From Alistipes sp. (GTDB lineage Bacteria; Bacteroidota; Bacteroidia; Bacteroidales; Rikenellaceae): a DNA stretch of 56,801 nucleotides. The notes beneath the pieces were generated by a model. It ran no database searches. It saw only the letters and a program-made list of their open reading frames with translations, and was not told where the DNA came from. The stretch covers positions 1 through 56,801 of the forward strand of contig JAFNXQ010000087.1 in NCBI GenBank assembly GCA_017383445.1, in the 5' to 3' direction. A program made the position numbers and the translations under genes. Of the stretch, positions 18,601 to 26,353 are shown piece after piece; the first letter of the stretch is position 1; each line of letters begins with the position of its first letter.

Positions 18601-18976
18601 TACTCTTACCGCTTGGGCTGGTTATGGCCGTTGGGCTTTGGGCGCACAGGATAATCGTAAGGATTGGATCTGGACAAAGGCTGATGGTAATAAGCTTATG
18701 GAGGGTGAGACTGATGTTCCCGCAGGTTCTATGCCAGCTGGCACTTACACTTTGAAGTGGACTATCGGTTATGTAGTAAACAAGAACGCTAACTGGGCTA
18801 AGAGTGCTGGTGATCCAGTAGTATATACTACTCAAGCAACAAAGGATGGCGCTAATTGCATCTTCTTCGGTCCTAAGGATACTAAGCCAAGTCCTCACGT
18901 ACTTTACACAAGTGATAAGGCTGATGCTGTGAGGATCTTCACTAAGACTGGCGAGGCTACTTTGACAGTTGAGTAA
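15638..18976 (+). CDS. Large modular FN3-containing surface lipoprotein with fimbrillin-like N-domain
   Basis: A 1112-residue lipoprotein (Cys18, followed by an acidic MRDE start that fits surface export). The ATG at 15638 is used rather than the TTG at 15632. Residues about 30-325 form a DUF6562/fimbrillin-like domain ending in a VQRNHRTYIVGSLLS block. After this come three diverged repeats of an FN3 module (VTW..V.GAT.Y.V.V) plus a beta-domain (DGKLIV, then GTYTIKY.AGYYPV). Codon use is strongly shifted to T-ending codons (GCT, ACT, GTT, GGT), unlike its neighbours. This suggests a very highly expressed gene, probably the main structural or adhesive product of the operon. A terminator follows. 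Confidence 0.7.
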   Translation: MKKLLVCVAALGMLFTSCMRDETRLDEGSVVSFKISAPAVSTRAAIEDTFGTGVEADDLHWAIFEQDENGNPTGDPIFKPAVEKDFFAGDKMENTFNVRLVKGKKYVGVFWAQDNEAPYTVNWAEQTVTMNETVSNNEKLDAFFNIHKFAITAGQETGEQQVELRRPFAQLNVAVPATDLEAAKAAGFELTQTGITLNVAKSFSLVTGAVDTTEDVTYTLANIPTDVTATLEGNTYQLISFNYILVDAGIWDRESQAWTENKDKDLTDVTFNYGTADETLSQTFQNITVQRNHRTYIVGSLLSETVDFRVIILPDWEDPYYLNNMEAGSIEMVAEQTTINKAAMGSATLTWNAVEGATYYGVEYKGEELGKVNPDGTTRADDATATVTWNTPEGKVTDATASFTIKAYNENDKVIARVVTEPIAVFSLANRPEPAVYVADGKLIVENKELKGSETTKSNLDINGVLLEAEVYFYKDGATTPTHTAKGTFTDTNGKTFENLRVGIEEDNPHKIKNNIASSYNAWKWDGATTATTALPAFEKGTYTIKYKAGYYPVINATYNADGQRINFPEASDVLQKMQYREGEVKDFKLVIAEATTPEAVAEGYQGAKVTWPAVEGAASYQVFVGATKVADATTNEATITGLNNAKTYKFIVKSLDANGNVIATSVESNEVEVWTLYNTPAPVVTFTDGKLVATNLVDVSGVALKMVVNFTKEGESEPAYSAYSEHYFNSTSDIRINIDTDQKFKFVDFDTFTKWTWDGSTNKDDATDAAQTFAPGKYNISYVAQYYPIVGGIWRDKDKNPVDTKEAASANGRITYPAATSVLEVETPYEGTASAIEVGFNATATVGKAQYQAATVSWNPVSGATGYEVYVGANKVATAAADATSVEVTGLTDDSIYEFTVKALGTSFEATTPKTSIFTFYHWTAPTFAFDGKRMIVSGLCNIDKAGGASFAYGGAITNDNDTSKSTIEIYKDGTLLYTLTNGTGQGTLTAWAGYGRWALGAQDNRKDWIWTKADGNKLMEGETDVPAGSMPAGTYTLKWTIGYVVNKNANWAKSAGDPVVYTTQATKDGANCIFFGPKDTKPSPHVLYTSDKADAVRIFTKTGEATLTVE

Positions 18977-19026
18977 TCATTCTCTAAATATTCTGTGTGG
19001 GGTTGCGGCCCTGCATAGATAATGAC

Positions 19027-19057
19027 AAAGCCCGAAGGTTTCCCCTTCGGGCTTTTT
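19027..19057 (+). terminator. Intrinsic terminator after the FN3 lipoprotein
   Basis: Perfect 12-bp stem AAAGCCCGAAGG / CCTTCGGGCTTT with a 5-base loop and a T-rich tail. It ends the fimbrillin-like operon. Confidence 0.9.
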
Positions 19058-19089
19058 CTTTGTAGATGAAAGACGAACCGACGCCATGT

Positions 19090-19120
19090 ACGATTTTTTT
19101 ATCGGATGAACGATTTTTTT
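19090..19120 (+). promoter_or_regulatory. Direct repeat ACGATTTTTTT, 20-bp period: candidate operator
   Basis: Two identical 11-base copies lie at 19090-19100 and 19110-19120, exactly 20 bases (about two helical turns) apart, just upstream of the -7 box of the AraC-containing regulator gene. AraC-family dimers bind direct repeats of this spacing, so autoregulation is possible. The function is inferred. Confidence 0.45.
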
Positions 19121-19133
19121 GAAATATTTTGCC

Positions 19134-19141
19134 TAAATTTG
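19134..19141 (+). promoter_or_regulatory. Candidate -7 box of the regulator gene
   Basis: TAAATTTG matches TAnnTTTG and lies 26 bases before the ATG at 19168. No TTG occurs at the usual 19-21 base distance (the nearest is 12 bases away), which would fit a weak, activator-dependent promoter. Confidence 0.5.
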
Positions 19142-19167
19142 AAAAAATTACGACACAAAGAGCGAAA

Positions 19168-22100
19168 ATGAGGAAAATATCGTACATAATAGCCCTCGCA
19201 GCCATAATCGTCGGCAGCGTAGGCCGTGCCGAAGCGACAGAGTGGCGGTTCCGTCACTATACCGACATGGAGGGGCTCTCGTCGAACACCGTGCAGTGCA
19301 TATATCAGGACAGCAAGGGGTACATCTGGGCGGGAACGAGTGACGGACTGAACCGCTTCAACTCGAACGACTTCACGACATTCTTCGCGGACTACCGCCG
19401 CGAAAGCTCACTCACGAACGACAACATATACTGCATAACAAGCGAAAACAGCGACAACAGCGACCGTCTGTGGATAGGCACGATGACCGGCGTGGAGATT
19501 TTCGATGTGCAGACGGGCGAATTCAAGCCGCTGCCGATAGTGGTGGGCGGAAAAGAGATAAAGACACTCGTATTCACGATGGCGGCAGACCACGCAGGGA
19601 ACATGTGGATAGGTACGTTGGGCGACGGACTGCTGCGGTACAACGTGCAGAGTGGGGAGTTTGTGCAGTGGGACAATCGCAGTCATCCGCAGATATTCGA
19701 GAGAAACACCGTAGCGAAGATAATAACCGACAACGAGCATAATGTGTGGATAGCCCTCGGTGGCGGGTACATCTGCCGATATGACGCCACACGCGGGGAG
19801 CTGGTGCCGCTGAAGGTGGAGGACCGCTTCACGAAGAGGCCCATATCGCGAATAAGCACGATGTTCGCCGACATAATGGGCAATATATGGGTGGCCGGAA
19901 TGGCGGGTGACCTCTACATGCTCGACACGGCACGCATGCAGTTCACACGAAACGAGCCAACGCAGGGTGGCAGCCGCATACGCACGATAGAGGAACGTGA
20001 GCCGGGAACGCTGCTGCTCGGAACAGAGCAGGGACTGGTGTCGTTCAACGTACGTCAGCGGAAGTTCACGACAGAGGACAACGGCCGCACGGGCGAGGCA
20101 ACGGGTCTGCGTGACGGATTCATACACTCGATGATATGCGACCGCGACGGCGGTCTGTGGGTGGGAACATACTACGGCGGTCTGAACTACATGCCGCCCG
20201 GGCAGGATATATTCTTCTCGCCGCAGATACCCGAAGCGTGCGGAAAGATTATAAGCTGCTTCTGCGAGAATGCCGACGGGCGTATATGGGTGGGTAGCGA
20301 TGACGGCGGCCTGAGCCTATACAACCCCACGACACAGGAGTACAAGGCCGTCGTGGTGGATTACAAAAACCCAAACCTGAACATACACTCGCTGTGCATA
20401 CACGACGGGGCGTTATGGGTGGGAACGATAACCAACGGCCTGTATCGTATGGACCTCGCAACGGGCATCGCACGGCATATTGCGATGAGTGAGGGCGAGG
20501 ATTATGACGTCTATTCGCTGCTCGCCGACACGAGTGGGCGGCTGTGGGTAGGCACGATGAGAAACATCTGCCGATACAACCCCGCAACGCAGTGCGTGGA
20601 GAGAGTCTTTGACACGAACTACAACGGCCGCGTGGCCAACATCTGCGAGGATGGCGAGGGCGTGGTGTGGTTTGCAACATCGGGCAGCGGACTGATAAGA
20701 TATACGCCGCAGAGTGGCGAGTTTGAGCATCCGCACATAGTGGGCGAGCAAAATATGCCGCCGCATATAAGTGCGTTGGCGGTGGAGAACGACGACCTGT
20801 GGATAGGCTCGCAGGGATATGGTCTGCTGCGATATGACCTCACAGAGAAGAGCCTCACGAGAGCTTTTGACGACGAGAAATACGGAATAAGCAAGATTTC
20901 GCAGATTTTAGTGGGGGGGGGAAACCTCGGTCTGTGGCTCACAACAAATAACGGCCTTATAAACTACCTCAACAACGAGGCGGAGCCGAAGATTGTGCGA
21001 TACACATCGGAGAATGGTCTCTCGGCTAACATATTCAATGCCAACTCGGGAATAAAATCGGCGGCAGGATATATCTACGTGGGCAGCAACAACGGCATAG
21101 ACTGTTTCTTCCCGTACGACCTGCAACAACATCGCCTCGCAACAAGTGCCGAGGTGGTATTGTCGGAGCTGATGATACTGCAAAGCAACAAATCGGGCGA
21201 CAAGTGGACAACATACGCCTCGGTACCCAAGCAGGGGCTGCGAATACGCAGTAACAAACTATCATTCAGCCTCAGCTTCATAGCCCTGAACTATGCCGCA
21301 CCGCTGCGTACGGTATATCGCTACAAGCTGGAGAACTTCAACAACGAGTGGACTGTGACGAATCCATATATGTCGCCCGGAGTGAAGCGTGTGTCGTACA
21401 CCAACCTCACACCCGCAACATATCGCTTCGTGGTGTGTGCTTCGCTGGGTGGCGACACTTTCGGCAATGAGACATCGTTCGAGATTACGATACTGCCGCC
21501 CTGGTGGATGACTCGCGGTATGATTATGGTCTATGTGCTGGTGGTATTTGCCCTGATGCTGGTTGTCATACTGCTCATACGCCGTCGTATAGCAAGCCAG
21601 CACCGCGAGCAGATTGATGCCCTGATGCACAAAAACAACCTCGAGATATTGAAGACCAAGTTTGAACGATTCACCGACATAGCAACAGAGATATATACCC
21701 CGCTGTCGCTGATTATTGCTCCGGCAGAGAACATAGCCCGACAGAAAGGTCTTGACAGCGAGACCCGCAACGATGCCGAGATGATACGGCAGAACTGTAA
21801 CAAACTGCTGAAACTCGTGGACAGCATATCGGAGATAGACCCCTCGACAAAACCTGACGCAGAGAGACTCGCAACAAATGTAACAGAGAACGAGGTGGCA
21901 GAGATAGCAGAGACAATGGAGAGTGAGACCTCACAGCCGATTGCGGAACTACCGCCCCTGCCCGTATCGGAAGATGGCGTGGAGTGCAAGGCTTCGTTGT
22001 TGCTGGTAGAGAAGGATGAAGAGTTTATAAGTTTCTTCATACGTTACTTCTCGGCACGATACAACATCCACTCGGTGGGCAACGGCAACGAGGCGTTGGA

Positions 22101-22752
22101 GTCTTTAGAAAAGGGCCGCTACGACCTGATTCTCGCTGCGTGGCGTCTGCCCGATATGTCGGGCAAGGAGTTCTGCGAGAAGATACGTGCCGACGAAAGC
22201 ATAAACGACATTCCGCTGCTCATACTCTCGAAGGATGGCTCGGCAGCATCGAAGTCGGCGGCTCTGGCAGCCGGTGCCGACCTCTGCATAGCGAAGTGGG
22301 CTTCGCCCGACCTGACCATACGACAGATTCACACCATCATCGCCAAGCGTAACGAGCTTCGTGAGAAGTACTCGAAGATGCCATACGTACAGAATGGCAA
22401 GGACAACAAGTCGATGATAGAGAACAGATTTATGGCACAGGTGAACGAGTATGTGAAGGCAAACATCGCCAACCCCGCAATAACCGTGGAGGATATAGCC
22501 TCGGCGGTGAATATGAGCCGTACGCTGTTCTTTACACGCATAAAGCAGGTTACGGGACTCACGCCAAACGAGTTCCTGCGTACCACACGACTGAAGGTGG
22601 CAGCGGAGCTGTTGGCGGGCGACAACAAGCTGCGTGTGACGGAGATATGCTATATGGTGGGATTCTCATCGACATCGTACTTCGCAAAGTGTTTCCAGGC
22701 TCAATTCGGTATGCTCCCAAATCAATATATGGAGCAGTTCCGCAACCAATAG
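19168..22752 (+). CDS. Degenerate HTCS-like regulator: sensor propeller, Y_Y_Y, TM, dead HisKA, dead receiver, AraC
   Basis: A 1194-residue protein starting with a signal peptide at 19168. In order: about 14 two-component-type propeller repeats (WVGT/WIGT motifs) to residue 690 or so, a Y_Y_Y-like domain (about 690-775), one transmembrane helix (about 785-805), a HisKA-like helix pair, a linker, a receiver-like domain (about 945-1060) and an AraC DNA-binding domain (about 1085-1190). The phosphoacceptor His of the H-box is Thr840 (IATEIYTPL). The HATPase domain is wholly missing. In the receiver, the phosphoacceptor Asp is Ala991 (DLILAAW) and one acidic-pocket residue is Lys949. The frame is intact throughout. 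It is probably a transmembrane one-component regulator derived from a hybrid system, perhaps controlling the adjacent fimbrial operon or the glycan locus. Confidence 0.85.
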   Translation: MRKISYIIALAAIIVGSVGRAEATEWRFRHYTDMEGLSSNTVQCIYQDSKGYIWAGTSDGLNRFNSNDFTTFFADYRRESSLTNDNIYCITSENSDNSDRLWIGTMTGVEIFDVQTGEFKPLPIVVGGKEIKTLVFTMAADHAGNMWIGTLGDGLLRYNVQSGEFVQWDNRSHPQIFERNTVAKIITDNEHNVWIALGGGYICRYDATRGELVPLKVEDRFTKRPISRISTMFADIMGNIWVAGMAGDLYMLDTARMQFTRNEPTQGGSRIRTIEEREPGTLLLGTEQGLVSFNVRQRKFTTEDNGRTGEATGLRDGFIHSMICDRDGGLWVGTYYGGLNYMPPGQDIFFSPQIPEACGKIISCFCENADGRIWVGSDDGGLSLYNPTTQEYKAVVVDYKNPNLNIHSLCIHDGALWVGTITNGLYRMDLATGIARHIAMSEGEDYDVYSLLADTSGRLWVGTMRNICRYNPATQCVERVFDTNYNGRVANICEDGEGVVWFATSGSGLIRYTPQSGEFEHPHIVGEQNMPPHISALAVENDDLWIGSQGYGLLRYDLTEKSLTRAFDDEKYGISKISQILVGGGNLGLWLTTNNGLINYLNNEAEPKIVRYTSENGLSANIFNANSGIKSAAGYIYVGSNNGIDCFFPYDLQQHRLATSAEVVLSELMILQSNKSGDKWTTYASVPKQGLRIRSNKLSFSLSFIALNYAAPLRTVYRYKLENFNNEWTVTNPYMSPGVKRVSYTNLTPATYRFVVCASLGGDTFGNETSFEITILPPWWMTRGMIMVYVLVVFALMLVVILLIRRRIASQHREQIDALMHKNNLEILKTKFERFTDIATEIYTPLSLIIAPAENIARQKGLDSETRNDAEMIRQNCNKLLKLVDSISEIDPSTKPDAERLATNVTENEVAEIAETMESETSQPIAELPPLPVSEDGVECKASLLLVEKDEEFISFFIRYFSARYNIHSVGNGNEALESLEKGRYDLILAAWRLPDMSGKEFCEKIRADESINDIPLLILSKDGSAASKSAALAAGADLCIAKWASPDLTIRQIHTIIAKRNELREKYSKMPYVQNGKDNKSMIENRFMAQVNEYVKANIANPAITVEDIASAVNMSRTLFFTRIKQVTGLTPNEFLRTTRLKVAAELLAGDNKLRVTEICYMVGFSSTSYFAKCFQAQFGMLPNQYMEQFRNQ
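20913..20921 (+). repeat. G9 homopolymer inside the regulator gene
   Basis: Nine consecutive G encode part of Val582-Gly583-Gly584-Gly585 in the propeller region. Gain or loss of one base would truncate the protein before its membrane and DNA-binding parts, so the tract is a candidate phase-variation switch. Confidence 0.55.
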
Positions 22753-22772
22753 GCAGGAGGGCAGAGAGTTAT

Positions 22773-22800
22773 CCTCCGGCGAGGCGACAACAGCCGGAGG
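22773..22800 (+). other. Hairpin after the regulator gene
   Basis: Perfect 8-bp stem CCTCCGGC / GCCGGAGG with a 12-base loop and no T tract. It could be a weak terminator or a 3'-end stabiliser. Confidence 0.4.
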
Positions 22801-22837
22801 AGAATGAAAACCTGCACGAAAAATTGATTTCTTATTT

Positions 22838-22868
22838 TTGAATATTGAAATCTTCTTGCCTATCTTTG
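22838..22868 (+). promoter_or_regulatory. pcrA promoter, placed so that the mRNA is (nearly) leaderless
   Basis: TTG at 22838-22840, a 20-base spacer and TATCTTTG at 22861-22868 give a textbook Bacteroidales promoter. The box ends only four bases before the ATG at 22873, so transcription is expected to start at or next to the start codon. Confidence 0.7.
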
Positions 22869-22872
22869 TGGT

Positions 22873-25338
22873 ATGGAATCGAAGATACTTCAAGGATTAA
22901 ATAGTGCTCAACGCGAGGCGGTGGTAAATTATGACTCCCCGTCACTGATTATTGCCGGTGCCGGCTCCGGAAAGACCCGCGTGCTGACCTCGCGTATAGC
23001 TTATATGATAGAGCAGGGCGTGAAGCCCTATAACATTCTGGCTCTGACCTTTACAAACAAGGCCGCAGCACAGATGCGTGAACGCATAGAGCAGATGATA
23101 GGCTCTACGGCACGCTATATTCGTATGGGTACGTTCCACTCGGTCTTCTCTCGCATACTACGCGAAAATGCCGAGGCGATAGGCTTCACACAGAGCTATA
23201 CGATATATGAGCCGTCGGACTGCAAGAACCTCATAAAGACGATATGCAAGGAGATGAACCTTCCCGATGACAAGTACAAGCCATCGAAGGTGCTGTCGCG
23301 TATATCGTACGCCAAGAACTGCCTTGTGACATCGGCCGCCTACGCCGCAAATACGGTATATGCCGCCGAGGACAGGCAGATGCAGATGCCTCACTTCGGC
23401 GAGGTGTATGATGCCTACTGTCGCCGCTGCAAGCAAAACGGGGCGATGGATTTCGATGACCTGCTCCTGCAGACCAACATTCTGTTGCGTGACAGACCCG
23501 ACATATTGGCAAGGTATCAGGAGATGTTCAAGTATATTCTGGTCGATGAGTATCAGGATACCAACTACGCCCAATATATCATCATTCGCCGCCTGTCGCA
23601 GCTGCACGGCAAGGTGTGTGTCGTGGGCGATGATGCACAGAGCATCTACTCGTTCAGAGGTGCCAAAATCGAGAATATACTCTCATTCCGCAACGACTAT
23701 CCCGATGCGATGACATTCAAACTGGAGCAGAACTACCGTTCAACACAGACGATAGTGAATGCCGCAAACTCGGTCATTGAACGCAACTCACGTCGTATGG
23801 AGAAGGTCTGCTTCTCGGAGGGTGCGAAGGGCGACAAGATTCATCTGCATCACTGCCTGAACGACCGCGAGGAGGCCGACAAGATAGCAAACATCATACG
23901 CGACCGCATACGCCAGACAGCCGACAACTGGAACGAGGTGGCAATACTTTACCGCACGAACAACCAGTCGGCGGTGCTGGAGCAGGCTCTGATGCGTCGT
24001 GGCATACCCTACCGCATATATAAGGGCAGCTCGTTCTACGACCACAAGGAGATTAAGGACCTGCTGGCCTATATTCGTCTGATTATAAACCCAAAAGATG
24101 ATGAGGCCTTCAAACGCATCGTGAACTATCCGTTGCGAGGCATAGGCGACACGACCGTACAACGCATTGCACAGATAGCTGCGGCACAGGGTGTGTCGAT
24201 GTGGGAGGCGGTGGATACCCTCACAAGCGAGGCGGAGAAGATAAACGACTCGGTGCAGAAGGTCATTGCCCGCAAGGTAAGGGAGTTTGTGGAGCTGATA
24301 CGTTCACTCGGCGAGGCGTTGGCGACAAAAGGACTTTATGACTTCGGTCTGGAGGTGGCTACGCGTTCGGGCATATTGGCCCAATATCGTGTGGAGAACA
24401 CCCCCGAGGCGACGAGTGCGATAGACAACATCGAGGAGTTGTTGAACTCGATGCAGCTCTTCAACGAGCAGTGCGAGGCGGAGATAAGGGCCGGAGAGAG
24501 AGAAGAGGAGAGGCCCGCCACCGTGGAGGAGTGGTTGCAGAGCCTTATGTTGCTGACCGATATGGACAACAAGGAGGAGGGCGACGACGACAAGGTGACG
24601 CTGATGACGGTACACTCGGCCAAAGGTTTGGAGTATAAGTATGTCTATATAGTGGGTTGCGAGGAGAATCTCTTCCCCTCACAGCGTGCTATGGAGACGC
24701 CCGACGGACTGGAAGAGGAGAGAAGATTGTTCTATGTGGCCCTGACGCGAGCAAAGAGTGAGGCTACGCTGTCGTGCTGCGAGATGCGATTCAAATGGGG
24801 AACGATGGAGTTTTCGTCACCCAGCCGATTCCTGCAAGAGATTGATGATAAATATGTTGAGTGTGATGACGAGGAGCCGGCAAGTGGTTTCCAGACGATA
24901 ACTCGCGGAGCCTTTGGTCGCGACCATACCGAAGGAGGCTACCGCAACACAGCAGGCTCACACGCCACGCAACAGCACAACGCAGGAACACAACGCAGCA
25001 AGGGAGGCTCGGCCATAGAGGAGTTGCGTCGCAACTTCGACTACCGCTTCAAGCAGCAGCGTGAAGGCGAGAAAAAGGGGCCCAACCCCAACATCGTGAA
25101 GCCATCACAGCCCTCAACAGCAGGTATGCGTCGCGTGATAACATCGCCCGCAACTGACGCGGCATCGGCAGGACCCTGCCCTTACGCCATAGGCGACAGA
25201 GTGGAGCATCCGAAGTTTGGCGTGGGCATAATAAACCGTATAGAGAGCCTCACAACAGACCACAAGGTGGTGGTCGATTTCGGTCAGTATGGCGAGAAGA
25301 CCCTGCTGGCAAAGTTTGCAAAACTGACAAAATTATAG
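22873..25338 (+). CDS. pcrA: PcrA/UvrD-family ATP-dependent 3'-5' DNA helicase
   Basis: An 821-residue superfamily 1 helicase used in nucleotide excision repair, replication restart and clearing of stalled RNA polymerase. Q-motif LNSAQREAV and Walker A AGAGSGKT (Lys34) open the protein, VDEYQDTN is the Walker B motif, QNYRS is motif IV, and MTVHSAKGLE and VALTRAK are motifs V and VI. A low-complexity linker (about 665-755) leads to a C-terminal Tudor-like domain (DRVEHPKFGVGII ... YGEKTLL) of the kind that binds RNA polymerase in PcrA/UvrD. The start at 22873 is right because the Q-motif follows immediately. A glycosyltransferase gene begins four bases after the stop, suggesting co-transcription. 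Confidence 0.95.
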   Translation: MESKILQGLNSAQREAVVNYDSPSLIIAGAGSGKTRVLTSRIAYMIEQGVKPYNILALTFTNKAAAQMRERIEQMIGSTARYIRMGTFHSVFSRILRENAEAIGFTQSYTIYEPSDCKNLIKTICKEMNLPDDKYKPSKVLSRISYAKNCLVTSAAYAANTVYAAEDRQMQMPHFGEVYDAYCRRCKQNGAMDFDDLLLQTNILLRDRPDILARYQEMFKYILVDEYQDTNYAQYIIIRRLSQLHGKVCVVGDDAQSIYSFRGAKIENILSFRNDYPDAMTFKLEQNYRSTQTIVNAANSVIERNSRRMEKVCFSEGAKGDKIHLHHCLNDREEADKIANIIRDRIRQTADNWNEVAILYRTNNQSAVLEQALMRRGIPYRIYKGSSFYDHKEIKDLLAYIRLIINPKDDEAFKRIVNYPLRGIGDTTVQRIAQIAAAQGVSMWEAVDTLTSEAEKINDSVQKVIARKVREFVELIRSLGEALATKGLYDFGLEVATRSGILAQYRVENTPEATSAIDNIEELLNSMQLFNEQCEAEIRAGEREEERPATVEEWLQSLMLLTDMDNKEEGDDDKVTLMTVHSAKGLEYKYVYIVGCEENLFPSQRAMETPDGLEEERRLFYVALTRAKSEATLSCCEMRFKWGTMEFSSPSRFLQEIDDKYVECDDEEPASGFQTITRGAFGRDHTEGGYRNTAGSHATQQHNAGTQRSKGGSAIEELRRNFDYRFKQQREGEKKGPNPNIVKPSQPSTAGMRRVITSPATDAASAGPCPYAIGDRVEHPKFGVGIINRIESLTTDHKVVVDFGQYGEKTLLAKFAKLTKL

Positions 25339-25342
25339 AGCT

Positions 25343-26269
25343 ATGGCAACGCCTCTCGTATCGGTATGTATGACAACATACAACCACTCGGCATACATCG
25401 CACGTGCTATCGAAGGCGTGCTGATGCAGCGTACGGAGTTTGAGGTGGAGCTGCTCATAGGAGAGGATTGCAGTCAGGATAACACGCTGGCCATAGTCCG
25501 CGAATATGTGGCGAAATATCCCGACCGCATACGCCTCATAACGGCGGAGAGGAATGTGGGAATGAGGGAGAACTATCGCCGCACGGCTCTCGCCTCGCGT
25601 GGGCGGTATGTGGCCTATTGCGACGGCGACGACTGCTGGGTGGATAAGGATAAATTGCAGCGACAGGTGGAGGCATTGGAGGCCGACAACGAAATAGGAA
25701 TGTGCTACACCCGTTCGGAACGCCGCATAGAGCATAGCGACAAGCGGTGGAGCTATCCCAGAGGGGAGATGCTGACACATTTCGAAGGGCTGCTGTTCAA
25801 CAACACGGTGGAGAACTGCACCGCCGTAGCACGCCGCGAGCTGATTGAGAGGTATTACCGCGAGGTGCAGCCCGAAAAACATCCCGAATGGCTGACCGAC
25901 GATGCTCCGATGTGGATATGGTTTTCGGCCGAGAGCCGCATAGTAGCATTGGAGGGTGTGACAGCCGTGCATTACCTGTTGCAGGAGAGTGTCAGTCAAA
26001 GCGACAACTATCGGAAACGCATAGCATTCTGCGACTCGCTGGTGGATATATCGCTATGGTTTGACAGTCGCTACTGCAATGGAAAATTTGCCGCAAAACT
26101 ACTCCGTAAGCGGATGGAGGTGGCTCTGTGGGTCTTGTCATACAACGGCTCGTTCGGGGAGTATTTCTCTCGCTGGTGGAGTGACGTAAAACGCACGCCA
26201 CGACTGCTTATCAACCTCGCAGGGTATGGGCTTGCGGTGAAGAAAGTGTGGAGGAAGAGAAATTCATAA
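25343..26269 (+). CDS. Family 2 glycosyltransferase
   Basis: A 308-residue GT-A-fold enzyme without signal peptide or membrane helix, expected at the cytoplasmic face. The N-terminal nucleotide-binding motif is VSVCMTTYNH with GEDCSQDNT. The DxD-like metal site is in YCDGDDCW (Asp94, Asp96, Asp97), and the family's catalytic-region ENC and TDDAPMW follow. It probably transfers a sugar to surface polysaccharide or lipopolysaccharide; donor and acceptor cannot be told. It begins four bases after pcrA, with no promoter between them. The stop codon lies inside a 7-bp tandem repeat, so slippage there could change the last residues. Confidence 0.85.
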   Translation: MATPLVSVCMTTYNHSAYIARAIEGVLMQRTEFEVELLIGEDCSQDNTLAIVREYVAKYPDRIRLITAERNVGMRENYRRTALASRGRYVAYCDGDDCWVDKDKLQRQVEALEADNEIGMCYTRSERRIEHSDKRWSYPRGEMLTHFEGLLFNNTVENCTAVARRELIERYYREVQPEKHPEWLTDDAPMWIWFSAESRIVALEGVTAVHYLLQESVSQSDNYRKRIAFCDSLVDISLWFDSRYCNGKFAAKLLRKRMEVALWVLSYNGSFGEYFSRWWSDVKRTPRLLINLAGYGLAVKKVWRKRNS

Positions 26270-26296
26270 TTCATAATTCATAATTCAAAATTCAAA
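26262..26296. repeat. Five tandem 7-bp units (ATTCATA x3, ATTCAAA x2)
   Basis: Short tandem repeat array of the heptamer type, covering the 3' end of the glycosyltransferase gene and the intergenic space. The first unit contains the stop codon. Confidence 0.85.
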
Positions 26297-26353
26297 ATTA
26301 ATTTCTATTTGCAAAATCACATCTTGACCTGATTATCAAGACTACAATTAATT

